Source: Platynereis dumerilii
Lineage: Eukaryota > Annelida > Polychaeta > Phyllodocida > Nereididae
DNA length: 64,000 nucleotides
Reading direction: 5' to 3'
Assembly (NCBI GenBank): GCA_026936325.1
Contig: JAPTHN010000088.1
Span: 806,001-870,000 of the forward strand
Positions 1-11,419 of the stretch are shown here, piece by piece. Made by a program: the position numbers and the translations under genes. The notes beneath the pieces are model-generated. The model made no database searches and was not told where the DNA came from. It saw only the letters and a list, made by a program, of their open reading frames with translations. The number at the start of each line of letters is the position of its first letter. Position 1 is the first letter of the stretch.

Positions 1-84
1 CGTAACGAACAGTTATGAACTGCTATCATGATAAACACACTCACTGGTGCCTGAGAAATTAGCATTTTGGTGTAAAAGTCATAT

Positions 85-572
85 CGGGGCTCATTGGGAC
101 AGTGAATTCGAGGCACATTGGGACGCACTTAATATATTCAACTGAATGACCTGGGACATCACACAACAGGTATTCAGGCACAGTGAATAGAAGTATAGTG
201 GATTGCCATGCTCTGTGAACAATTTATCGCAAAGCATTGTGTGTTACTTACATAGATGTCTGCACCTTGGACAGTTTATGTTAAATGTTTGAAACTGTTT
301 AAACTTATTAACTATTGGCACTACAAGGTGCTAATGCACTGTATATTGTCTTATGCACTACTTATATGTGATATCGATTGCACATGGGGACAGTCATTTT
401 TACGACTCACATTTTGCTCTCTAGCTGCAAAAGTGTAGGTGCAGTCTAGTTTATTATGCCGTGCATTTAAGCTCAATAGTATTGGTGATATTCATGCAAA
501 CTTCTGAGTTCTTCAGTGCTTTCAGCATTGAGCGAAATTAGTAGACGTTAAAAGTGTCCCAATGTGCCCCGG
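85..572. mobile_element. Possible degenerate TIR element
   Basis: A stretch near 85-101 (CGGGGCTCATTGGGACA) is inverted near 554-572, where the plus strand reads GTCCCAATGTGCCCCGG. The pattern resembles the ends of the better preserved element at 30908. No target duplication was found and the interior has no recognisable gene. The left boundary is uncertain. Confidence 0.35.
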
Positions 573-593
573 TTCCCCCTAGTTTTGACAGGT

Positions 594-1137
594 AAACTAT
601 AAAACAGTGCTGCACTGCCCTATCGACTTACCTTGTTTGAGTTCACACTGGATGCATGCAATCATGATTTCCAATTTCTTGTCATATACGGTTCAATCGC
701 TCTAGGTAACACTACTGGTCCACTGTGCCTGCCTCTGGTCCACTGTACTGTATTACAGGCTGTTGAAAGGAGTTATATTTCCTGAAACGCAGATGTAAAA
801 TATTTAGACATGCAAAACATTATGAGAATAAGCAACAACCAATATCTGACGTTGGATTTCAGTTTCAACCACAAGAGATTTGATCCACTAACAGAGACTT
901 TGATTTTTGATACTGCATTACATGCCTGCAAGTTTACAACACAAAACACAATTTATTCATAAACACGTACTGAAATGTTTCTAGCTAATTGAAATTGAAG
1001 CTACAGATTCAAATAACGCAATTCCGAAAATGAGACTTCAGCTGGAAAATTATGCCTACAATGGTTCACAGGGTGAAATTATGCCCACAAATTTAATGCT
1101 CTAGTGAAGCACCTGAATGGCTCCATAAGTGCACTTA
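594..1137 (+). repeat. Direct repeat, copy 1 (about 0.55 kb)
   Basis: This stretch matches 2040-2588 along its length with many substitutions and small gaps. Both copies begin with AAACTATAAAACAGTGCTGC and end near a CATAAGTG word. Similarity also appears outside this block (near 1938-2000 and 2875-2935), so an older, larger duplication is likely. No coding sequence was seen. Confidence 0.75.
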
Positions 1138-2039
1138 ATAAAAATCTTAAGGAGTGATATAGCACCAATTCCAATAAAATGCTAAGTTACTTAAACTCAT
1201 TTCGTAAGCAACCATTAATAAAATCATCCGGAGGGGGGAATTTTCTTCACTTTGCGATAACTGTGTGCCCAATTTTGATGGGTGGAGGCCCCTGTGCTGA
1301 GATGTTGTGATGCCCCCGAAATCTGTCGCAATGGGACGATAATGTAACTTGAGGTTTGGAAATTGGACCCTGTCCTAACCAATTGGTGGACACACGAAAT
1401 TTTGCTAAATTGACAAAATGCTATGTAAAATGCATAAGTGTGCAAGCATAACTTTATAGAGATGGGTAACGGCCAATCCCAAGATCAGGCACAGGTTTGG
1501 TGTAACATGAGGAGTACTGATATCATATTGCATTTCCAAACATATCTTCTTTTAAAGTCATAATATTTTGTTGATTTAAAAAGTTACTTGAACCAAAAAT
1601 TATAGTGGTCATGGCTACCTACACAGGTGAATTAATAAAACCATTAAAATTGAAGGAAATATACTTGAAACACTAAAATCTATAATATTTCTACATGAAA
1701 CGGCTTAACATTTCTGATTCCGGATTGCAGAGGTAGTCTTAAAATTTAAGTGCTAAAAGTGTATTCATGCTACCTGGATGGTTGCAGAATGTCTCCAATC
1801 TGATTCTTCAGTTAAGTCCATGGTTGCATGTTATATAATATCAATCCCCTCCTTACGGTCAGTGTTAATCCAGACTGAAACAGAAAATAAATGACAAATT
1901 CTCGTATTTCGTGACATATCGAATATAGGATGACATATTGAGCAGTGGAAATGACAAAGTATGGTTAGGCTATTAAGCACAAAGATTAATGCAATTCCTT
2001 GAATTAGATTTCTCAGACTTACTAGTAGTTTGGACCATT
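1138..2039. other. Intergenic DNA, no gene seen
   Basis: AT-rich sequence between the two direct repeats. Open frames here are short, lack recognisable domains and do not continue into one another. I see no RNA gene or clear transposon ends. Confidence 0.5.
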
Positions 2040-2588
2040 AAACTATAAAACAGTGCTGCACTGCCCTATTGACTTACCTTGTTTGAGTTCACACTGGATG
2101 CATGCAATCATGATTTAAAATTTCTTGTCATATAAGGATCAATCGCTCTAGGTAATATCACTGGTCCACTGTACCTGCCTCTGGTCCACTGTACTGCATT
2201 GCAGGCTGTTGAAAGTGTTCACATGTCCTGAAACGCAGATGAAAAATATTGAGATATTCAAAACATTTTGACCAAAACCTGTGAGGATAAGCAGCAATAA
2301 ATATCTGACATTGGATTTCAGTTTCAAACACAATAGGTTAAATCACAAACAGAAATCTTGGTTTTTTTTATACTGGATATGCCGAAAATTTTACAGCACA
2401 AAACAAAATTTCTTCATAAATGCATACTGAATATTTGTAGCTGATTGTAAATGAAGTTATTGATTCAATTAATGCAATGCCGAAAATGATACTTCTGTTG
2501 GAAAATTATGCTCACAAATGTGTCAGTGTGAAATTAAGCCCACAAATGCTCTTGTGCAGTGCATGAATGGCTTCATAAGTGTACATTA
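2040..2588 (+). repeat. Direct repeat, copy 2
   Basis: Diverged second copy of 594-1137 in the same orientation, about 1.45 kb downstream. The stretch from here to 3658 holds no supported gene. Confidence 0.75.
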
Positions 2589-3658
2589 CTGGGGGAGGGG
2601 CAGAAGTGTCACTATTTTTACCATGAAAAATAAGAATTTTATATGTTAGAGGTCGTCTGTCCCGATATTAAGCAGGTTTTGTCTTGATCCGCCCTGAAAA
2701 AATCTTATTTGGCTTGAAGTTAGGGCATTTTGCTCCACCCCACATGAGATTTGCATGTGATCAAAACAGTAAAACTCTGTTTGGCAAATCTCCGCAAATC
2801 AACAATTCCACCAATACATCAATTTCATGATTCTCACACGACAAACGTCACAAGTAGTCCTGGTCAATTGAACAGTAGAAATGACAAAGCATAGCTAGGT
2901 CCATCAAGCACTAAGTTCATGAAACTCATTTAAAACTTAAGTCACCTTTACCAGATTTTTAAAAGTAAGTCACAAGTGTCAAAAGCATGTGTAGTTCATT
3001 GCGAGAATATAATTTCAAAATTTTAGTTTTCGTCACCAAAGTTTGTTCCAGGGGTTTTCCTCAACGTCAGACCCATATTTACGGGGCAATGACTGCGGAA
3101 TTTCCAAAAATTTGAAATATATCTTTTACTTGTTCAATTTAGATCTGACCTTTTTTTAACATTGTTTAAATTCGATGTGGTAATTTAGTTTATCTTAGCA
3201 GGTGTGCCATATAACAACTCTAACAGGTCAAGAACATTAAAGTAACTGAAATTTATGCTGGTCAACTTTGATGTGTATATATTTGTACCACTCAACAGTG
3301 AAAATTAGCATTATGTACACCGTTGTTGTACATATAGTCATTTCCAATGGTTTGGTGCTTCATTCATTGACACTAGAGCACTGCGGCATGGGATGTGACA
3401 TCACAATGGTGATGTCATTCAACCTCTCTTTCACATCATAGTAACAGTTGTTTCTTTTTTGTGGTAAAGATTTGTATCACTAAAAAGGAGGGGGGGTGGG
3501 TGCTGATGGTAGTTACTGACACAACCACTATAACAATTCATTTCTTGAAAATTAATTTTTTTGTAAAAGTGAAATCTCTGAAATAAGACATTTTTACACA
3601 ATTTGGCTCGTAATTTTCATAATTTTCCTTTGATAATAGGGGGTTTCATGGTACAAAA
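2589..3658. other. Intergenic DNA, no gene seen
   Basis: AT-rich, no sizeable open frame and no recognised repeat apart from a weak echo of 1938-2000 around 2875-2935. Confidence 0.45.
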
Positions 3659-3801
3659 CAGTTGTATAATGGGTAAATTGTGGTACATGAGATATATACA
3701 CCCTTGAATGTCATGTACAACTCGGCGTTACGGCCTCATTGTACATTGACATTCTCGGGTGTACATATCTTCATGTTCCACATTCACCCATTAGACAACT
3801 G
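3659..3801. mobile_element. Palindromic MITE, about 143 bp
   Basis: The segment folds on itself: the left arm starts CAGTTGTATAATGGGT and the right arm ends ACCCATTAGACAACTG. The turn is a GC-rich loop containing CTCGGCGTTACGGCCTC. A TA follows the right end; the left flank is AA, so a TA duplication is not proven. Similar hairpins with GGCCT-type loops occur at 44156 and 60321. Confidence 0.65.
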
Positions 3802-4167
3802 TAATATATACAAAATCAAGACTTATCCTTTACATTTTTAAATTTGCTTTCTTCTGAGACACTATTTTTGCATTTTTACATTTTGCCAAAAGACAAACCA
3901 TAATCAACAGGTTGCATGTTTACCATTTGGAGAATGATGGTCATTCTAATCCCAGAAGTCCATCATAAAGTTTTTCAGGGGCGTCAGTTTCATTTTAAGA
4001 AGATGTCAGGAAAAATATTATAATTTCTTTTTGATTCAGAAACATGTATACTTTGACCAAAAAGTGATGGGGCATTTTTTGCCCCACCTACACTGACACC
4101 ACTGAGGTTTTTAAATCAATGGATTTAGATTCCTGAAAATCACTTCCTTCCCTATTGTACAATGTAC

Positions 4168-4576
4168 TGGGGCTATCACGATTACAGAATTTAGAAATCG
4201 ATTAATCTATAGCCAAAAATGGAATCAAAATCAATTAATCGCCATTTATATAGTAAGGTAACATGCCTAGTCTCCTTCACATATGACAACATTGTGGAGA
4301 AGACAATAGCCTCAAATTTGACAATGAAACACCAATTGCAATGAAGACTTCACACTTCAATGACTTCATTCTATGTAATCAGCTTCAATCATGTTAAACC
4401 AATCCAATTGACAAATTCAGTTGCAATTCACTCTTAATACCAAGGATTTGGAGTTATAAACAGTGTCTTCCAGGTACAAAATACACAAATAACTGATTAA
4501 TCGATTTTGCTAACTGGAATTGATTTTTGACCAAAATCTAGTTGGCAGCGATTAATAGTCTAAACGTGAGAGCCCT
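4168..4576. mobile_element. hAT-type MITE, 409 bp
   Basis: Imperfect terminal inverted repeats (GGGGCTATCACG at the left, CGTGAGAGCCCT at the right) are flanked by the direct repeat ACAATGTAC at 4159-4167 and 4577-4585. An 8-bp target duplication with YAGGG-like ends is the hAT signature; here 8 or 9 bases match. Inner parts of both arms carry ATTAATCG words. No transposase frame, so non-autonomous. Confidence 0.8.
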
Positions 4577-4647
4577 ACAATGTACATGTATTTAATATAG
4601 GGACTAATACTATAATGGACACATTAGGTTATTGGTAGGCCTATATA

Positions 4648-5631
4648 GCGGGGCAGATTTGTCATGAATAGGGGAGTAATAGTGCATTTATACATAGAAG
4701 CATGAAACTTTCCACACATTTCAAAAACGTCTTAAAGAAAATATTTTGATAGGGAGCCACTTCAGATTTGACCTGGTTGACCCATGGCAGCCATTTTCCA
4801 AAATGGCGGCTAATTTTCTCATTTTCCTGCTTTCTGTGAAGTGCCTATATTATTAAAGTATCGAAACAGTGCTCATTATTCCTTCTACAGATCTAAAGAA
4901 CATTATCAATTGATTTCTGGATTGAACTGAGGAATTTCAGGGTAATCAGGGTGCATTTTGTTAGAACTGTTGAAGAAAATGTATCATTTTCGCGGTTTCC
5001 CATAGTTTCATGGAATCTCAATTGATTTTAAAACTGACTACATATTTGAATTCCTTATAAGAAAAGCTTTCAAATGAATGGTCGCATCAATAGTTTTGGT
5101 TAATTTTTTGTCAAAATTAAAGAAACAACAAAATCTTCAAAAATCATTTTGTTTTCATTTTTTCCATTTTCGGACCAAGTTTATGAAACCCATTGATGTG
5201 ACCATTCATTTGAAAGCTCTTCTTATAAGGAATTCAAATATGTAATTTATTTTGAGATTTATAGAGAGTTGGTGTAACCATCCGTAACCGCGAAATCCAG
5301 TGTTTGAATCAATATTTTTAACAAAAATGTTTCAAACAAACCTGAAAACAGACCAAGGCTGCCAAAAAATGTTATAGTAGGCCTAATGTACTGAATACTT
5401 AGAGAAGCTATAGAAAACAATATTTACATGTATTCTATTTGTCGAAAATACACAGAAAGCAGCAAAGTGGAAGAATTGACCGCCATTTTGGAAAATGGCT
5501 GCCAGTAGCCACCTAAGCTAAATCTGAAGTGGCTCCCTATCCAAATATGTTTGTATAGATGTTTTTTAAGTGTGCGCCAAGTTTCATGCTTCTATGTATA
5601 AATGCACTATTTTTTTACATACCTGCCCCGC
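4648..5631. mobile_element. 984-bp foldback element, TA target
   Basis: Ends are GCGGGGCAG and CTGCCCCGC, each next to TA. The two arms remain complementary over nearly their whole length, including AGCATGAAACT / AGTTTCATGCT, the GCCATTTTCCAAAATGGC blocks and the GGAATTCAAATATGTA blocks, so it could form a hairpin of several hundred base pairs. A 150-codon open frame starting at 5559 runs out of its right arm and has no domain, so I do not call it a gene. Confidence 0.85.
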
Positions 5632-5633
5632 TA

Positions 5634-6310
5634 ATAGGGATCTCTAGTGCTGTCTTCGATTTTCCAAACAAGGCAAGGATGAGAGTTTCACACACTTCTT
5701 ACCAACATAACAAATATATTCCAATCCAAAGTAAAAAAAAAGTTTCAAAAACATTATTGGACACTTTTGCCGTATCCCGATTATTGTGTAGAGTAAGGGG
5801 GGATTCTCAAATCACACAAGTTTGCATAATGATAACTGACAGAAAAGTTAAAAAAAAATTTTTTTTAGCTTTTTGTACCAGTCCGTTGGCTTCTTGGGTC
5901 CAAAAGCAGCCCCCAGAAAGCCGATTAGGCCATGATCATCTGGAACAAACCCCCCCTTACCTGGTTTGTGGCAACGCCCCTCGATATTATTGCAAACAGG
6001 ATGCGGCATGAAGTTTTCTGTTTCAATTTATTTCCGAGAATAGGCCTAAACTATTTGGTTTTAAAATTTGCCACACTTATGTAAAAGAAAAAAATGAAAA
6101 ACACAGTTATACATGTAAACATTGAAAGTTCTGTGTATCTGGTTACGAAATAAATTTCAAACAATTCAGTGTCAAAAAATCCTGATATCAGAGTCAAAAA
6201 ATTAAGTCACTTGAACTAGGCAGAATTTTCTGTACAAATTTCCGACCATCAACATCGTGGCTTCGAGGATGACTATACCAGGGATATACTGCCTTCACCC
6301 ATGGTATAAC
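5634..6310. other. Intergenic DNA, no gene seen
   Basis: No recognised domain or repeat. An open frame covering the first part looks incidental: odd composition, poly-lysine from A runs, and no start context. Confidence 0.45.
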
Positions 6311-6317
6311 CATGTCT

Positions 6318-7500
6318 AGCAAACTTTTGTAAGCTTGACATCAATCCTTTGCAAAGTTATGGAGAGTCTGATCCGTGATTAAATAATGAAATATATGCTC
6401 CATTACAATCTATTCAGCAAGTATCAATATGGCTTCCTACCAGGCAGATCCACAGTACAACAACTACTGAAGATCATGGAAAAAAGCCTTCGACACAGTC
6501 CCCCATCAACGTCTCATAAACTAACTTCAGTCATACGGAATTAAAGGATCACTTAATAGCTGGATAAAAGATTTTCTCCTAAACAGGTCGCAAGGAGTAA
6601 GAATAAACAAGTCACTATCATCTCCATTGCCAGTATCTTCCGGTGCACCACAAGGCTCTGTCCTCGGTCCAATCTTCTTCATAGTCTACATGAACGATCT
6701 TTCAGATAATCCCCTGACCAACTGCTATCTCTTTGAAGATGATACCAAGATATTCAGGACGCTGCAACCGACTCGCACCGAGAAGACCATTTACAAGACG
6801 ATCTAAACGCCCTTAAGGAGTGGAGTGAAAAATGGCTACTTGAATTCCATCCAGACAAGTGCAAGAGAGACTAAATCAGGAAGCACCAACCAGACACGAG
6901 ATCTATGGACCTGGTACTATGCAAGAAACAAGGAAACGACAAAATTCAAACAAAAGAGAGTGTTCAGAAATTTAAACATGGAGGTCTTCACTCCACTCTA
7001 CAAAGCCCTTGTCAGATCGAGGTTAGAATATGGTCGACTAAAGGATATCAGGAAGATCGAGTCGGTACAACGCAGAGCAACGAAACTAGTACAGGGAAGG
7101 AGGGGGAAAACATATCCAGAAAGGCTAAGAGAGCTGAACCTGCCAACACCGTCATTCACAAGATTAAGAGGGGACATGATTGAACTGTATAAAATAGCAC
7201 ACTCCCAGTATGACCCGCAGACTTCAATAGATATTCCATTCCACAAAAATAACTTAAGAGGGCACAATTTCAAGATATTCAATACAAGCCAATCCACAGA
7301 TTTAAGGAAATAATTCATATGCAAAGTTGCAGAGCCATGGAACAGTTTACCCCACGACATAGTAAATGCGCCTTCGATGGTAGCTTTTAAAAGAAGATTG
7401 GACAAGCTCTGGAAGAACCATAGATTGATGTCTATCCCCAAGAGTGACACCCGCAGGGGTGGCAGGTCAAGTGGCAGCCTCGGCGACCTGAGGCGTACCA
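6318..7500 (+). mobile_element. LINE fragment, Jockey/CR1-type reverse transcriptase, broken
   Basis: Conceptual translation gives reverse-transcriptase blocks in order: a CKVMESLIRD-like segment (near 6345), YGFLPGRSTVQQLL (near 6428), KAFDTVPHQRLI (near 6486), SGAPQGSVLGPIFF (near 6639) and the catalytic box as YLFEDDTK (near 6726), where the usual A of ADD is E. Downstream come the thumb and C-terminal pieces IESVQRRATKLVQGRRG (from about 7050) and the closing motif EPWNSLPHDIVNAPS (near 7335). Several frame changes and stops, plus loss of the 5' part (endonuclease not seen), show a dead 5'-truncated copy. Family assigned from motif style only. Its 3' end may continue past the element at 7569 to a TACATTACATT tail near 8700. 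Confidence 0.85.
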
Positions 7501-7568
7501 TGTGCTATGGCACCAAAGGGTAGAAATTTAAGACCATGTGGCAGCCTAAAGGTCGACATCCATCTTAA

Positions 7569-8308
7569 GCCCCAGTCTCACGGCACGTTTCGGAGAACTT
7601 TTTTACCACTGAGGGGTAGCTTGAGTTGAATTCTAGGAAAAAAATGACCATCCCGGCGACATACAATGTTTATAAAACCATTACATAATTAATTAAAAGC
7701 ATATCACGGCGGGGTTCTTTTTGTTCACTGCAGGGAAGAAAAGTTGTACGCCGTCCCCAAAAGTTCGCCAGGGGAAAGGAATTTCCGCCTCCTGAGGGAT
7801 AATTTTATATCGCCCCGAGATATAAAAAGTGCCCCTCAGGGAACCTATAACTGCCCCTCAGGGAACCTATTTCACCGCGGCGGGATGTCAAAAACTGCCG
7901 GCGAGTCTTCAAATGTCCCCCCAGGGGCAGGAAAGGTCCCCGCGGGGGCAGGAAAGGTCCCGCGGGGGCAGGAGAGGTCCCCTCAGGGGCAGGGGATGTC
8001 CTAATATAATATCCCGCCGGAGATGTTTTTGAGACGTTCTCACTGAAAAAATCCACGCCGGACATCCAAAAATCAAGAAAATTTTGGGCTCTGTTCCGCC
8101 GTCATGAAAAAAAAGTTTGTACCTTTTGAATCTTTTTTGACATCCACGGCGCGGTTTTTCCATTTCTAGGAACCCCTGAGGGGAACAAAAACTTCCCCCC
8201 GGGGGATGTGAAGAGTCGACGGCGGATCACCCAAATTCATCCAAATTACCAGGAAATACTTAGACGCCGATTTAAATAGTTCTCCATAACGTGCCGTGAG
8301 ACTGGGGC
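7569..8308. mobile_element. TIR element, 740 bp, non-autonomous
   Basis: Perfect 21-bp inverted ends, GCCCCAGTCTCACGGCACGT plus T, followed by a looser AGAACT match. The middle has GC-rich tandem units around GGGGCAGGAAAGGTCCC (7915-8000). Open frames on both strands here come from the lack of stops in this GC-rich repeat and are not genes. The target duplication is not clear (TTAA on the left, ATTA on the right). It sits at the 3' side of the LINE fragment and may have inserted into it. Confidence 0.8.
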
Positions 8309-8367
8309 ATTAGTCCCCCAACCAGCCCCTCAGGAGAAGAAAACGAAGCAATTTCACTGACTGTATG

Positions 8368-8587
8368 CAGGGCCGTATTAGCGCATTTTAGGGCCCGGGG
8401 CAAACTGTGTCTAGTGGGCCCCCCTTGCGCACCAAAAACGCTCTAAATTCTGAAAAGTACATTCGCGCGACAGTTACTCGATGCACTTTCGTTACTGTCG
8501 CAACTCTTTTCAGCTTCTTCATGGGCCCCCCTGAGGTCATGGGCCAGGGGCAACTGCCCCGTTTGCCCATAGGTTAATACGGCCCTG
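8368..8587. mobile_element. hAT MITE, 220 bp
   Basis: Ends CAGGGCCGTATTAG and TTAATACGGCCCTG are inverted repeats, and the exact 8-bp duplication ACTGTATG flanks them at 8360-8367 and 8588-8595. No coding capacity. Textbook hAT signature. Confidence 0.95.
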
Positions 8588-8721
8588 ACTGTATGATACA
8601 CCTTCACTGCACCAGCACCGACACATCCATATCAACTCTACCACCCAGAGAAAAGATCTGAGCATAGAGGTTTTATAACCTGTGCTCAGTAGGAACATTA
8701 CATTACATTGTCCCGAATGTT

Positions 8722-9130
8722 AAGTTTATTTTTGATGTACCAGTTTGCAAAATGACATTTTTGCGGGCACATGGATCGCCGAAAAAAGTTCCGTACGGCA
8801 AAAAGAAACAAAGAAGGACAAACACTGACAACTCTGGTTAATAGACCTGGTTTCAGGGTATCTAAAACTTTTTTCGGACTGAAATTTGGTTGAGATTTGA
8901 CCGAGCAGAGAAACAAAACGTCCATGGAAGTTTATTTTGATACAACTAAAATGACACTTTTGCGAGCTGACCGATCGACGAAAAAAGTGTCGTACGGCAA
9001 AAAGAAACAGCGACGGACGAATACTGACAATTGTAATTGATAGAGCTGGTTGCAGGGTACCTAAAACTTTTTTCAGAAAGAAATTTGGATGGGAATTGAC
9101 CAAGTAGAGTGGCAAAACATCCATAGCAGT
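8722..9130. repeat. Tandem duplication, two units of about 205 bp
   Basis: Unit 1 (8722-8927) and unit 2 (8928-9130) both begin AAGTTTATTTT and share words such as GTACGGCAAAAAGAAACA and CCTAAAACTTTTTTC. They differ at roughly a quarter of positions by eye. Both keep an open minus-strand frame of about 65 codons; substitutions change many amino acids, so coding is unlikely. Confidence 0.8.
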
Positions 9131-9817
9131 TTTATGTTTGAAGCAGCAGTTGTTGTGTTGACATTTTCATGACGTTACGTCATGTATAGGCCTGGTAGTA
9201 ATCGGCGCCTATATCCAAAGACTAAACTGCTAAAAATACCAAAAGATGACTGTGATCAGGTAATACTTGTAAGAAAATGAACTTACCAGTGACTTGGACA
9301 TTCCACCTCCTTTGTTTTGGAGCCATTTAGTTGGATTGACCAATCACATCGCAGCTCTCTGTCAGCCAATCACAGGCCAGGAAACAATTTAAATGGCCTT
9401 GCAAACAGAACAGTAAATATGTGGTCATGAATTTTCTATTATTTTTAATTTTGAACACAGCATTATGAAATTTTGCAATTATCAGGATGGTAGCCCATAA
9501 ATTTAGCTGCCAAAATTTTGATTTAAACATATATGGTTTTTACACGGCAAATAAGCTGAAAGTACTGTCCCCTAAAGGTGGTAGGGCTGCAATAATGTAA
9601 TCCCTAATATCTCAGAAAGTTTTAAAGTTTATCAAAAAATTTAATTTGGTATCACGTTCTTTAGATAATTTGCAGATGCTTGCAGATTTTTAAGGTGGTC
9701 GAGCGTGTTGGATGGGAGAAATTTAGTCAAGACAATTAGGGGACATGGCCAAGTCCCCCAAACATGAAGCATGTCTCCTAAAGGTTGGTACAATGTCTCC
9801 GAAACGTTGAATTACTG

Positions 9818-9819
<2 letters not shown>
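9131..9819. other. Intergenic DNA, no gene seen
   Basis: No supported coding region. A palindromic pair of CRE half-sites, TGACGTTACGTCA, lies near 9170; nothing nearby shows that it is a promoter. Confidence 0.4.

Positions 9820-9859
<40 letters not shown>
9820..9859. repeat. (AT)n microsatellite
   Basis: Uninterrupted alternating TA run directly before the 1.1-kb repeat. A shorter run stands at the same place before its second copy (about 13451-13476). Confidence 0.95.
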
Positions 9860-9864
<5 letters not shown>

Positions 9865-10965
9865 ATATTTCCTCGATTACAAGCCCGGACGTTTATTTTT
9901 TATAGGCGTTTATACTAAGCTCCCTATGAGTCAGTGAAAAAACCACCTGTTTCAATGGTGAAGATTGGAGCAATACCTTAGATGACATCATTGACACTCT
10001 GAAAACAGCCAGATGTAAGCACTTGAAGTTTGTCTACTGTAATACAAAATAAGGCTTTAGAAGAAAATTATGCTTTTCTGCAAAGGGATATCAACTCACT
10101 TAATGACAAGACTTAGTTTAAATCACAAATTAAAGATCAGACAAGCATAATATTTATACTATTAATAATTTTAACTGTAGTGTTAAATCAAAATCACAGT
10201 AATGATTTAAAATTTGTAATAGGTATTCATATGTATATTCAAAAGTTAAATTACGTAAAGTAAAGTAAACACATACTTAATGCAAGTCGGGAAGATTTCT
10301 AAAAATTTTAGGGCTACAAGTATTCTTAATTTTTTTAAATTTGACTTTTTGATAATTTTACCATAGTCAATATTCTGCTCATCCCTCTATTACTGGATGT
10401 ATAGAGCACCCAGTTGTATGGGCTTGTGCTGAGTGGATAGATATATATGTGACAATGAAATATCATCTTACTTGCTTAATTTTGGCCAAGAACTTTGTGT
10501 GTGTCAAGGAAAATAGACATTTTCGGAGAGGACGGAGAGGACAGTTTATTTGACAAAAGCTGTTTTTGGTGTTTTCCGATACGAGCATTGTGCAGTGAAT
10601 AAAAATACTCTTGTTAATGTTATTGCTGTTTTGCTGACCCTATTTCGGAGAGGACAATATTTGACGGAATTGACCTTCATGTGTTCAGTGCAAGATTCTG
10701 AAGAGACTAATCATAGTTGTTGCATATAATTTTAATGTTGAACTCTTGGGACCATGTTGAAAATATATTCACATTGGTTTAAACTTACTCTTAGGTCAGG
10801 ACTGAAAAATCAGAAGCGATATTTGCCTAATTTGCAAATGAGACAGTCAATTTTGGTCAAAATGACACAAATACATTTTTTTCGGGCAGTTATCAACCGA
10901 TTTGAATAATTTTTTCGCTACTGTAAGTCCGTCTTAGTATGTTTAATCATTTCGTGTAACCCCAG
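9860..10965 (+). repeat. 1.1-kb repeat, copy A
   Basis: Starts with ACATATTTCCTCGATTACAA just after an (AT)n run and ends near TATGTTTAATCATTTCGTGT. Copy B at 13478-14563 differs by about fifteen substitutions by eye plus a 14-bp gap. It contains GGAGAGGACGGAGAGGACAG internal repeats but no inverted ends or long open frame. It may be an unclassified mobile element or a segment homogenised between the two lectin units. Confidence 0.85.
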
Positions 10966-11275
10966 TGTCACCTCTACCACCCTTATGTCCTTCCTGTATC
11001 CCTGTACCAGCTTGTAATAATGCTTAATCTGGTCTACTCCTATAAATTATCTTCTAACAGCTTCACTTGAGCAATAATTTAGTCCTGTTGTAACATGAGC
11101 TCAGTCAATTAGTAATTATATCTGACTCATGTTCAACATATCATTGATACAATGTCACTATATCAGTAAGATGACTTAACCAATTTAGCATAACCTGTGT
11201 TGAGCGTTGTTACAATCCGATACTGACATCTCAAGTCAGCCTCTTGGACTTTGTTTTAAAGTTCAGTGGTACTCG

Positions 11276-11419
11276 CGGATGAAAGTGGCAAAAATTTCAT
11301 ACTCTTCAGTGTTCATGTCTATCAATTGGACGATAGGAAGGCTCGTGAGTGGGTGCCCATCCAGAGAATCACGTGGCCCCCAGGTTCCCCCCGCTCGAGA
11401 CCGCCTAGTTACGCCACTG
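11276..11419. mobile_element. hAT-like insertion at the 3' end of lectin 1
   Basis: Most of this 144-bp segment is missing from the paralogous lectin 2, and its right half (GAGAATCACGTGGCCCCCAG to TTACGCCACTG) matches the end of the hAT MITE at 41879-42071. The near-identical octamers GGTACTCG (11268-11275) and TGTACTCG (11420-11427) flank it, as expected for a hAT target duplication. It lies across the last codons of the gene. Confidence 0.75.

Noticed and set aside
5559-6011. 150-codon plus-strand open frame
   Set aside because: It starts inside the right arm of a foldback element, has no domain, and its lysine and phenylalanine runs come from A and T tracts.
7100-7310. Host gene reading IESVQRRATKLVQGRRG
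   Set aside because: The motif is a standard LINE C-terminal segment in continuity with the reverse-transcriptase fragment upstream.
7744-8163. Overlapping frames on both strands, proline and glycine rich
   Set aside because: They lie inside the 740-bp TIR element and reflect GC-rich tandem units without stops.
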